Assembly: GCF_004193775.1 (NCBI RefSeq)
Contig: NC_041021.1
Span: forward strand, 17,996,583 to 18,060,582
Length of the DNA: 64,000 nt
Origin: Glycine soja
Taxonomy: Eukaryota; Streptophyta; Magnoliopsida; Fabales; Fabaceae
Direction: 5' to 3'
Shown here one piece after another: positions 12,081-20,981 of this stretch (within the stretch, counting starts at the first letter, position 1; each line of letters opens with the position of its first letter). The notes under the pieces are model-generated. The model made no database searches and was not told the origin of the DNA. It saw nothing but the letters and a program-made list of their open reading frames with translations. Both the position numbers and the translations under genes were made by a program.

Positions 12081-12670
12081 AATCCTAATGTTGACAAGCG
12101 ACACCACACATGGGGCGATTTTGAAAGCTGTTGTTAGATGTCTCTAATAACTCATCAGGATTTTCAAGTTTATGCCATTATTATAAACCACAGTTACAAT
12201 GCTAAATAAAATGGATAAATTTGTCATTTTTGTCCCTCATCCTCTCACAAACACATCTTTGCTTATTCAACTTCCACCGGAATGTGAGTGCAAGCCATTG
12301 GTCTGTTTGCTCAAGCGACCTGCTCTCCTGAGTGTTGACTTCCAAGACCGTTCAATCAGAGATTACTCGTCTTGCATGTTGGTGGGGGTGCCGTAAAACA
12401 ACGAGTAAAGTTCAAAACAAATAAGTTTCAAAATAAAAGAAAAAAAAAAGCATTTGATTGATTGTGTTTTCAAGTAAAAATATAGACATTCATGTGACCT
12501 CATTTTATCATTCCTAGAGAAGTGAATTATCAAGAATAGGAGTCATTTGACTTAATCCATCAACTGAAAAAAAATCCTTCAAACTATTTCTCGTCCTTGA
12601 AAAATTCTTTTTGCGAGAATCAAACCGCCTCTTTCATTCTTCCTTACTACAAGGTTGTGAAAACAAAAAT
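12081..12670 (+). mobile_element. O3 decayed region after gag
   Basis: This stretch is full of stops in the element sense. Its mirror image is present in O5 at about 600-1, so it belongs to the family and is not a later insert. A 65-codon open stretch (12199-12396) has no recognised motif. I see no polymerase or protease motif. Confidence 0.5.
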
Positions 12671-13020
12671 GGATACCTTAAAGCCCTACACTAGGGCAAT
12701 GAAAGGCACCATGCATAAACCTCAAACGAACCTAGGGGTAGATTAGAAGTTCTCACCCAATAGTTTCCTTGTTACAAGTTCATGACGAAAGACAACGATT
12801 GGTACCTCAAAGCCTTACACTGGGGCAATGAAAGGCACCATGCATAAACCTTAAGTGAACCTAGGGGCAGATTAGAAGTTCTCACCCAATAGATTCCCTA
12901 CTACAAAGTCATGACGAAAGACGACGATTGGTACCTCAAAGCCTTACACTGGGGCAATGAGGGGCATCGTGCATGAGCCTCAAGTGAACATAGGGGCAGA
13001 TAAAAAGTTCTCACCCGTCG
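12671..13020 (+). repeat. Tandem repeat, about 129 bp x 2.7
   Basis: Units start near 12671, 12801 and 12929. Each contains TACCTCAAAGCCTTACACTG, a GGGCAATGAAAGGCACC segment and a CAGATTAGAAGTTCTCACCC segment. The third copy is truncated. The array is also entered at the far left of the window on the minus strand (1-60), so it is a family trait. Confidence 0.8.
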
Positions 13021-13510
13021 ATGTTTTTAAACAGAAAAAAATGGGGGGACAAATCCTGGAATTTCAATGGATTGATTAAACATCAAACGACTCCATTGAT
13101 GTCACTCCAAAATGGTCAAGTGACTAAATCAAACAGAACATACACTTTAAGGGAGTTCCCGGAGAGATTTGCAAAAGATAGGATAAGGTTGCATGGACTA
13201 TCACCTCTTTCAAAAGAACAGTCAATCTGTGTTTTCGAAAAAAATCAAATCAAAATCAAAATCACAAAATAGGGAAAGAATGTCATGAACATTGTACAAC
13301 TTTCCATTACATTGCATTGTTTCATATGAAGTCTGCATTTACCAAATTTCACGACAAAGGTTGCATGCATCTGCATCCCTAAAATTCATGTTAACTGCAT
13401 AGATTTCCTACATCTAATGTCCAATCTTTTGAATTGACCGGCTCTCTCAATGAGTCAATCTCATGCTTTCTCATAAGGGTGGACCCTTGGGTACTAGAAC
13501 CTATTGCTTT
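13021..13510 (+). mobile_element. O3 internal spacer, nothing recognised
   Basis: It lies between two tandem arrays. An 83-codon open frame starts at 13021 but shows no motif, and its composition is not distinctive. I see no terminal repeats of another element. Confidence 0.4.
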
Positions 13511-13894
13511 TAGAGGATTATACGTCCTCGCCTTCAAAGGGCTACACGCCCTCACCATCAGAGGACTACACGTCCTCGCCTTTAGAGGGCTACACGCCCT
13601 TACCATAAGAGGAATACACGTCCTCACCTTTAGAGGACTACACGTCCTTGCCTTCAGAGGGCTACACGCCCTCACCTTCAAAGGACTACACGTCCTCACC
13701 TTTAGAGGGTTGCACGTCCTTGCCTTCAGAGGGCTGCACACCCTCTCCTTTAGTGGGTTGCACGCCCTCGCTTTTAGAGGGCTGGACGCCCTCGCCTTCA
13801 AAGGGTGACACGTCCCCAACTTTAGAGGGCTACCTGTCCTCACTTTTAGTGGGCTCCACATCCGCACCTTAAGAGAATTTAAGGTCCTCTACCC
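13511..13894 (+). repeat. 24-bp hairpin array, 16 units
   Basis: Sixteen 24-bp units start at 13511, 13535, 13559 and so on to 13871. Each holds a short inverted repeat around a 5-nt centre, such as GAGGAC-TACAC-GTCCTC or GAGGGC-TACAC-GCCCTC. Both arms change together between units. Because 24 is a multiple of 3, frames stay open on both strands, giving 8-residue repeats (for example CSPLKART on the minus strand). I regard these ORFs as a by-product of the repeat. Confidence 0.85.
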
Positions 13895-14890
13895 TTAATG
13901 CTTAACCGAGACTTGCGCTCCAGGTTACGGGGGCCAGTAGTTTCCTTTTATCAGTTCAGTTCCTGGGCCACCCCCTGATCCTGGAGGAGGGCCAACTGTG
14001 TGAGCATAGCTAGAGGAGGAGGCTATCGTACAACCACTATGCATACTGGGGCAAGATTTCACCTGTGCCGTTACAAAGAAATGAGTATGCATCATGTGCA
14101 CCAACATGACCACTCTTACACAGATATAGATGGCGTTGCCACTTAGCAACATTCTGCCCAGCGACCACAATGCCGATCTCCCCCTACGGAAGTATCAGCT
14201 GATCTGTGCCATCGTGACATAGGTAAGTATGCACATTGCTCAACTGATTTCTGATGCCATCCATTATTTGCAGGGGTCGCGCCAACAAGACACCCAGTGG
14301 ACCCGAAGAAGTCCAACAGGGCCCTGGTGTTTCCAGCTCAGGTTACGGGCCTCTATCAGTCCTACAGGGTGCTCGTCCCCTCCTAGCAAGGTCATACCAT
14401 CGTGACGTAGGTAAGTATGCACTTCTCTCAACTGATTTCTGATGTCATCTATTGTTTGCAGGGATCGCGCCCGCAAGACACCCAGTGGACCCGGAGAAGT
14501 TCAACAGGGTCTTGGAGTTTCTAGCTCTGATTACGGGCCTTTGTCAGTTCTACGAAGCGTCCGTCGCTCCCAACAAGGTCATTAGGCCCCCCATTAACCA
14601 GGCTTTCATCAAGAAGTACTGTGCCCCCAGGCAAGCGCAGGGCGAGACACCACAGTAGCCTGGGGATGGCTGACAGCGGGCAACAGGCACACTGCCACCA
14701 CCTCTAGAGTTCACCTCAGCTCGTCCACAAAAAGGTTAGAGCGTTGCCTACGACACATGGCCAACCCATAGGCGACCAAGTCCAAAGCCAAAGTACTAGG
14801 TCCGTGACCGACAAGTCATCACGCGTCCAACTCAAGACGTTAAAGAAGCGCTACTAGGAGGCAACCTAGTAACTTTTAAATTTCTGTTTG
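13895..14890 (+). pseudogene. Captured gene-like fragment with intron-like segments
   Basis: GC-richer sequence unlike its surroundings. A 68-codon stretch at 14452-14658 includes ARHPVDPEKFNRVLEFLALI and RPPINQAFIKKYCAPRQAQ. From memory this resembles the end of uncharacterised, repeat-derived plant proteins in the 'putative plant transposon protein' group, which I could not verify. Two 51-bp GTAAGT...TTTGCAG segments (14223-14273 and 14411-14461) look like an intron but are shorter than usual plant introns. No complete reading frame remains. Confidence 0.5.
14209..14584 (+). repeat. 188-bp tandem duplication (intron-like plus exon-like)
   Basis: Two copies at a 188-bp offset start near ATCGTGACAT (14211) and ATCGTGACGT (14399). 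Each contains GTAAGTATGCAC, a TTTGCAG acceptor-like end, and CAAGACACCCAGTGGACC. They differ at scattered sites, so this is an older duplication than the 573-bp triplication. Confidence 0.8.
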
Positions 14891-14984
14891 TTATTTGATC
14901 ACCTTTTTTTTTCGCAAGTTATAGTAGGACACACCTAGTTGCTCATGATCCTAGGAATTTGAATAAAACAAGCACAAGCTCGGA

Positions 14985-15285
14985 AGATAGTCATACCTCA
15001 CAAAATATATATATATATATGTATGGTAGTGAAAATACCTTGGATATGCATCTTTGTAAACAAAAAAATACTTCACAAAATATGTATATGTATGTTTAGG
15101 TAGAAAGATACCTTAGATATGCATGTATGTAAACAAAAAAAATATATATGTGTGTATGTTTAGGTAGAAAGATAACTTGGATATGCATGTATGTAGCAAA
15201 AAAAACCTCACAAAAGATATATATGTATGTTTAGGTAGCAAGATACCTTAGATATGCATGTATGTAGCAAAAAGATACCTCATCA

Positions 15286-15341
<56 letters not shown>

Positions 15342-15420
15342 AGGTAGCAAGATACCTTGGATATGCATGTATATAACAAAAATACCTCACAAAAATATAC
15401 ATGTGTTTAGGTAGCAAAAT
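14985..15420 (+). repeat. AT-rich tandem repeat, about 76 bp x 5-6
   Basis: Units contain GTTTAGGTAG(A/C)AAGATACC, TTGGATATGCATGTATGTA and CAAAA(T/A)AC blocks. Copies are uneven in length because the AT and GT runs between them vary. The TG/AT microsatellite lies inside the fifth unit. Confidence 0.78.
15284..15340. repeat. (AT)n(GT)n microsatellite
   Basis: An uninterrupted ATATAT run passes into TGTGTG over about 55 bp. A shorter AT run is at about 15007-15020. Likely length-polymorphic. Confidence 0.9.
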
Positions 15421-15599
15421 ACCTCATGAAAAAAAAGGAAAAAACAAAAACAAACAAGAAAAAGAAATAAACAGTTTTTGAAAAAAAATGTCGTGATCAT
15501 AACCAGTTTTTGAAAAAAAATGTGTGTACACATTTGAAGGGTAAATGCCGTGAAAGTTTTTCCGAACACCCAAGATAGACTCGAATAAATGCACAAATT

Positions 15600-16644
15600 G
15601 ATAAAAGAACATATTTTGGAAACACTAGGTTGACTAAAATAGAGAAAATGAATTATGAGCCCTAGCATCACATGACCAAAAAATTTTCGACACTTGAGTG
15701 TCAACATAGGTGCATGCATGACTAGTTTTGCATAAAATTTCTGAATCATCATTGTTGCATGTGTATCATGGAAATAATGTAGGACATCCCCTTTATCCCC
15801 GAACCGCTGGCCAAACCATGACATATATCATGACCAGCCTTTCTACAAGCCTTGAGCCAAAATCCCAACTTATCATAAACCTTGACCCAGGGTGAGAATG
15901 TCAATCCTTGCCCTCGGAAGAAAACAAAAAAAAAGAGAGAAAAAGAAAATTCCAATCAAAGAGTGGGAGAAAGCAAAAAATAAAATAAATTCCCGATCAA
16001 GGATCGGAAGAAAACAGAAGAAACATCCAGAAAGGTCTTTGGACCAGACAATATCTGAACAATACAGAATTATCACCAAGTAAACGAAAAAAAGAAAGGA
16101 AACCACGACATAAAGTGGCCCTCTCCCTTTGATTGCCAACCAAAATCCTGTGCGTCGGTGACTTGTTCACCTCACACTAAACAAAAACAAAAAAGGAAAA
16201 GGCCAAAAACACTCAAAGCCAAATTTCCCACCAAGAAAACAAACCATTCCCAAGAAAAAGTCCTATTGATCCATGATCACGCATGTAATCTTTGATTTGA
16301 TAGGAAATGATTTGCAAAATCAAGTCATGACATATCTATGGTTCGAAATTAGGATAAAACACTTACTTGTGTGAGATTGATACACTTTGAGTGATTTTCT
16401 TCTATTTTTGTTGAACCCAGTGCTTCCTCTAAATGGTCATTTAGAAACGAAATGCTAACATCCAAAATCTCATTTACGGTTATGAGAAAATTTCATCAGC
16501 ATACTCTCCTTCCCCGATAGACACATTGTTTTTCATCCAAAAAACATATGTTGCTCTGATCAGTTGGAAGTTTTGTCTCTTTACTAAAGCATGTTCGCAT
16601 TTTAGTGAAGAAAACACCGAGACTATTTTTAGTCTCACAGTTAT
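15600..16644 (+). repeat. Diverged direct repeat D1
   Basis: Matches D2 (about 17580-18640) in the same order, with an offset of about 2.0 kb. For example TCCTATTGATCC...GATAGGAAAT (16260) corresponds to 18305, and GGTAAAACACTTA...GTGTGAG corresponds to 18400. Differences and indels are many, so the duplication is old. No coding frame in element sense. A small perfect hairpin, GAGACTATTTTTAGTCTC, lies at about 16618-16636. Confidence 0.7.
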
Positions 16645-16715
16645 CAAGAACTATGTAGGTCTGAGTTCCTCATCACAAATTGAGGATACGTAGGAGCAAA
16701 AGCCCTGCTTTTGTC
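16645..16715 (+). repeat. O-LTR-like block inside the O3 interior
   Basis: It contains AAGAACTATGTAGGTCTGAG and ATACGTAGGAGCAAAAGCCC, then TTTTGTCGACC. This is the same order and spacing as the LTR block at about 6740-6812. It is isolated: neighbouring LTR sequence is absent on both sides. Confidence 0.7.
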
Positions 16716-17560
16716 GACCACCCCACCTTTTGTTACCATGACCCAAGAGTCCGGTGGCATGCGGAGCCACATGACCGTGGGATCCCCAAATTCGTATGTT
16801 CCATCATTTATCATTTGTATGTTATCTTATTTCTATGACTTGAGGGACTAACGTTTGTTTTGTTTTTTCGATCGTCCTTTGTTTTGTGCATACATGTCGT
16901 TTGGACTGTTACGTTAGTGCTTACTTCATTGTTGTCAATAGTGTTTGTTAAAATTCCGGAACCGTGTAGAGTTTTCATTTAGGAACGTCGTCCAAAAAAT
17001 AAAAAATAAAAAAATCATGATAACGCCAAAAATAAGAAAAAAGAAAGAAGCATTGTGAACAAATGCCGTGTCTATATATATAAAGAAAAGAAAAGAGTTT
17101 TTTATATGTAAAAGAAAAAATGTGTATAGAAGGATTTTGTGTGTGTAAATAATGTGTGAAAAGAAATTCTTGTGTGTGAGCGACGAGTGGATATAAAGAA
17201 ATTTTTGTATAAACTACGACGAGTGTGTGTTGGAAAAAACGAAAAAGAAATCTTTGAACAGGAATAGGGTTTGTATATAGACCGTGTTGATGTAAAGAGA
17301 AAGAGTTTTAATGCGTGTGTACAGAAAAAGTTCGTCATGTATAGGAATGTAGGTGTACAAAGAAAAGTTTTTCTCATAGATGGCAATGGATGTATAGTTT
17401 TTTGTAAACATAAAAAAATGAAACAAAAAGAAAAAGAAAGAAAGACCTCGAAGGTCCACATGTTATGGTCATAGGAAGCATAAATTATTCGTAGAGAGCA
17501 AACATATCTTTTGGAAACAAGGGACTAACGCTAAGAGTTTATTTTCCTGAATAACCGAGG
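16716..17560 (+). mobile_element. O3 internal spacer, purine-rich and AT-rich
   Basis: It lies between D1 and D2. From about 17040 to 17460 the plus strand is strongly purine-biased with many GAAA and AAAG runs, so minus-strand ORFs appear as Phe/Ser-rich peptides. I regard these as compositional. No element ends or motifs recognised. Confidence 0.4.
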
Positions 17561-18655
17561 TAAGAATGGATGGATTCATTGAACCGATGAAAGAACATAA
17601 TTTGGAAATATTGGGTCTACTTGTGTAAATCCCAAGCCTTTTGTATCACAATGCCATAATCTGGATGCTTGAGTACCCACCTAGCTATAGCCATGACTAA
17701 TTTTGCACGTTGTTTCCAAATCATCATTGTTACACGTGCCTCGTGGAAATAATATGGAAATTCAACCCGAGACTGATACCTTGCCCCATATATCAAGATC
17801 GGGCTCCAACGATGAAAAGACCATGTTGAGACACAACTTAGGCTACTTTGAACCTTGGCCTATGAAAAGAATCCTCATCCTTTCCCCCGAAGAAAAGGAC
17901 AGCAGAATCTCCTCAAGGGAGAGCAAATAATGAATGCTAAAACCCGAATTCCCAAAGAAAGAAACGGAAAGGGAGAAATGAAAAGAAAGAAAAGGAAGAA
18001 ATGAAAAGAAAGGAAAAGAAGGATTCTCGATCAAAGATCGGAAGAAAGTAAAAAGGAAAAGATCAGAGGAAAACAGAATAATTCCCGATCAATAAAAGAA
18101 AGAGAGGACAGGAGATCTTTGGACCAAATAAATTTTCGGCGAGGTAAATAACCGCCGGCAAAGAGAAAACCCATTTTTTAAGTGGTTCTTCCTTTGGGAT
18201 TGCCATTCAAAGTCGTTCTCGACTGGCGATATCCCACCCCACCTAGACAAAGAGGAAAAGACCGAAACACCCAGCTTCCTCTCCAAAACACTACCTTCGA
18301 GAAAATCCTATTGATCCGTGATCGTGCGTGTGATCTTTTGGTTCGATAGGAAATCATGTGCAAAATAAAGTCATGGTGCAGTTATGGTTTAGAATTAGGG
18401 TAAAACACTTATCTGTGTGAGTTTTATACACTATGAGTGACTTTATTCCCAGTTTCAGTTTGACCCGACGTTTCCCCTGAATGTTCACTTAAAAGCTAAA
18501 TGTTGACATCCTGCCCTTCATTTTCGGTTACAAGGAAAATTGCTTTTGGCATGGGTATATTGTTTCTCTAAGATATGGTGCTCTTGCGAATGATTTATTT
18601 TTCTTTGCAAAAAGCATGTTTTCCTTTTTAGGTGGAAAAAACCCGGTGGACCATT
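17561..18655 (+). repeat. Diverged direct repeat D2
   Basis: Second copy of the D1 sequence. It follows D1 from TTGGAAATATTGGG (17600) to the TTGACATCC segment (18505) and then departs near 18640. There D1 has the LTR-like block and D2 runs into the 117-bp array. No coding capacity recognised. Confidence 0.7.
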
Positions 18656-18664
18656 CGGTCCTGA

Positions 18665-19175
18665 CAACAAATCTTATTCGGAGACCCATGGATTGATTGC
18701 CTAGCGTTGTTCATGTGTCCTCCACCATCGAGTCTGGAGCCCCATGAATTGATTTCCTAGCCTTGTTCGCCTATCCTCCACCCTCAAATCTTATTCGGAG
18801 ACCCATGAATTGATTGCCTAGCGCTGTTCATGTGTCCTCCACCATCGAGTCTGGAGCCCCGCGAATTGATTGCCTAGCGCTGTTCGCCTATCCTCCACCC
18901 TCAAATCTTGTTCGGAGATCCATGAATTGATTGCTTAGCGCTGTTCATGTGTCCTCCACCATCGAGTCTGGAGCCCCGTGAATTGATTGCCTAGCGCTGT
19001 TCGCCTATCCTCCACCCTCAAATCTTATTCGAAGACCCATGAATTGATTGCCTAGCGCTGTTCATGTGTCCTCCACCATCGAGTCTGGAGCCCCGCGAAT
19101 TGATTGCCTAACGCTGTTCGCCTATCCTCCACCCTCAAATCTTATTCGCAGACCCATGAATTGATTGCTTAGTGT
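18665..19175 (+). repeat. 117-bp tandem array, about 4.4 units
   Basis: Repeats of AAATCTTATTCGGAGACCCA restart near 18669, 18785, 18902, 19019 and 19136, a period of 117 bp. Each unit is itself a two-part repeat, since GAATTGATTGCCTAGCGCTG occurs twice about 58 bp apart. Copies are very similar, consistent with recent expansion. It lies just upstream of the polypurine tract. Confidence 0.88.
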
Positions 19176-19460
19176 TGTTCATGTGTCCGCCGTTATCAAG
19201 CGCGGAGCCTCCGGTGACCGGGAAATGTGTTTTTTGTTATTTCCCTGATCGGTTCCTTCGCCGAACATGTGTATATGTATGTATTTGTGTTATTGGTATT
19301 TTTTTGGTTGTTTGTGTTTGTTTTGTGTTGAGTAGAGAAAGAAGAAGGAGAGACGGAAGTTGTCATGGACTAATCACGGAGAGAGACAAGACGGACGAAA
19401 TCGGTGTTTTATGTTTGCTTTCCTCTTATCTCCGATAAAAGGTAAGTAAAGAGGGGCAAC
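19176..19460 (+). other. O3 3' end with polypurine tract
   Basis: Final internal segment. It ends AAGTAAAGAGGGGCAAC immediately before the 3' LTR start at 19461. The same tract precedes the 3' LTRs of O2 (46900-46914) and O4 (minus, 3727-3736). In the family it primes plus-strand DNA synthesis. A preceding TCTTATCTCCGATAAAAGG segment is also shared with O2. Confidence 0.75.
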
Positions 19461-19829
19461 TGTCACACCCTAATTTCGTCCGGGGACTATTGATTGTTGG
19501 GATGCGACCCTCGTTTGACCACATCAAGGTACTTGGCACCCATCGTTAGGCAATCCGTGAAGTTCCGTGACATGTCGGAAATCAAAAGAAAGCATTGATG
19601 CACAATTCATGAGGTTCTGTGACATTCCGGAAGCCAACAAAGGGATGATTACGTAATCCGTGAGGTTCCGTAACATTACGGGGGGAAAACAAGTATCATT
19701 ACGGAATTCGTAAAGTTCTGTAACGTTACGGAGAAAGAATCACCAAAAAAAGCATAAGGTGGTGTATTTAGTAAAATAGGGGGTGCAAATAGTAATTTTT
19801 GAATCTGGGCCCTTGTAGAGGTATCTGGT
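19461..19829 (+). repeat. O3 3' LTR, truncated
   Basis: Starts TGTCACACCC and follows the O-LTR U3 for about 370 bp, through the CCGTAACGTTACGG-type palindromes. It then switches into B-type LTR sequence near GGTGAAG (19830). The remaining LTR, including the TATA box, is missing. Confidence 0.8.
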
Positions 19830-19993
19830 GAAGCTCCTTCTTCCATGGCTTATTCCCTAGTGGATGGCGCCACCTCTTACCTCTCCTCCTTTGTCTTCTG
19901 CTGCATCTCCATGGTGGAAAATCACCATTAGAGGACCTCATTGAAGCTCAAAGATCCAGCCTCCATAGAAGCTCGTTAAGCAAGCTTCCATCA
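19830..19993 (+). repeat. B-type LTR fragment, end part
   Basis: Matches the last part of the B2 3' LTR (about 50742-50907), from GGTGAAGCTCCTTC to GCAAGCTTCCATCA, in plus orientation. Only 164 bp remains. Its right end is the true LTR end and abuts O-LTR sequence, as expected for an insertion. Its left end is a breakpoint. Confidence 0.75.
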
Positions 19994-20706
19994 ACTAAGG
20001 GTACATAGAATGAATTGAAAGGTTTGATTTCGGGAACTTACCAGTTGAAGACCGAAGAACGACGAAGAACGAACAAAGAAAGAACGAAGAACGGTGGAAA
20101 ATCTTCACGAAATCGCCCACAGAAACATCTCGGAAGCGTTACGGAAGCGCCTCGGCTTGGATTTTCTTCATGGAAACAATTTTTCTCACTAATTTTAAGT
20201 GAATCTTAGATACCAAGAGGGTTGAACAAATTTGTTCTTCCCTCCTTCCCCTATTTATAGGGGAAAAGAGGGAGGTGGTTGCCGCCCAGCTCGCCCAGGC
20301 AAGCTGGGTTGTTTCCACCAGAAGGCATCGCCTTCTGTTGGAACATCCTGGAAGGCCCAAGTGGGCCTGATTGCTATTTGCATACCCCTGTTTACTAAAC
20401 ACACCCCCTTTGCCCCTTTTTACTAATTCTTTTTCCATAACGTTATGGAACTTTACGAATTATGTAACGATACTTGTTTTCTTTCCGTAATGTCACGAAA
20501 CCTTACGGATTACGCAATCGTTCCCTCTTTGGCTTCTGGAATGTTACGAAACTTTACGGATTGCGCATTGACGCTTCCTTTCGACTCCCAACATGTTGCA
20601 AAACTTCATGGATTGCCTAATAATGGGTGTCAAGTACCTCGAAGTGGTCAAGCGAAGGTCGTATCCCAACAAACAGATGGTCCCCGGATGAAATTAGGGT
20701 ATGATA
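19994..20706 (-). repeat. O4 5' LTR, truncated
   Basis: Minus-oriented O-LTR sequence from ACTAAGGGTACATAG to GGTATGATA (canonical end ATGACA). It contains the minus-strand TATA box at 20252-20259 and the adjacent CAGCTCGCCCAGGC palindrome, here imperfect. It is followed by the O5 gag and the GTAGG flank. Confidence 0.75.
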
Positions 20707-20981
20707 GTAGGAAGGCATGCTTGTTTTTTCTCTAAAAGGGTGCCGCCCGTACTTCCCAAATCTTTGCCTACCATATCTAAGGTGGGATGATTCGTTTGGT
20801 TGTGGCCAGATGGGGGCATCGGGTTCACCTTAGCAACAGCGCTAGTAGCGGCTACTACAACCGCATTGGCTTCCATTATCTTCTTCATGCTCATCATGGC
20901 CTCCATCATTGTGACCATTTGCTCTTTCATGGCCTCCATGTTGGCCTTCATCTGCTCTTGCACCTCCTCTACTTCACCCAT
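20707..20981 (-). pseudogene. O5 gag, N-terminal part
   Basis: Minus-strand reading starts MGEVEEVQEQMKANMEAM at 20981 and runs open to the O4 insertion. It closely matches the O3 gag N-terminus. It has Met- and Glu-rich coiled-coil-like character, then a Pro/Asn linker. The rest of this gag is at 1990-1. Confidence 0.8.

Larger units (their letters stand above)
4129..19829 (+). mobile_element. O3, pol-less Ogre-like element
   Basis: Order on the plus strand: 5' LTR, tRNA-Arg primer site, leader, broken gag, about 7.4 kb of arrays and captured sequence, polypurine tract, truncated 3' LTR. I see no protease, RT, RNase H or integrase remnant anywhere between gag and the 3' LTR. The ORF1 seen in O2 is also absent. 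This layout fits a non-autonomous partner of an Ogre-like family that would be copied in trans. The large repeat-rich 3' region agrees with the known hypervariable 3' UTR of Tat-lineage elements. The 3' LTR is cut at about 19829, so the right target duplication cannot be checked. Confidence 0.75.
1991..20706 (-). mobile_element. O4, Ogre-like element inserted in the O5 gag (mostly lost)
   Basis: Two minus-oriented O-LTRs bound this unit, at 1991-3726 (3' LTR) and 19994-20706 (truncated 5' LTR). The flanks are GTGGG (1986-1990) and GTAGG (20707-20711), a 5-bp target duplication with one mismatch. The O5 gag resumes on the far side, which supports one insertion. Only 402 bp of O4 interior remains (3727-4128). 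The rest was replaced or deleted around the nested O3 element and a B-LTR fragment. Most of the span is therefore not O4 sequence. Confidence 0.7.

Noticed and set aside
13391..13867. Long minus-strand open frame (158 codons) with an SPLKART-type repeat
   Set aside because: The 24-bp period keeps frames open on both strands. There is no start context, motif or conservation to support a protein.
13511..13894. CRISPR-like array
   Set aside because: Repeats are contiguous 24-bp units without unique spacers, there are no cas genes, and the context is a plant retrotransposon.
15387..17461. Phe/Ser-rich minus-strand ORFs resembling membrane proteins
   Set aside because: They arise from purine-rich plus-strand tracts (poly-A/G). 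No conserved motif and no coding signal.
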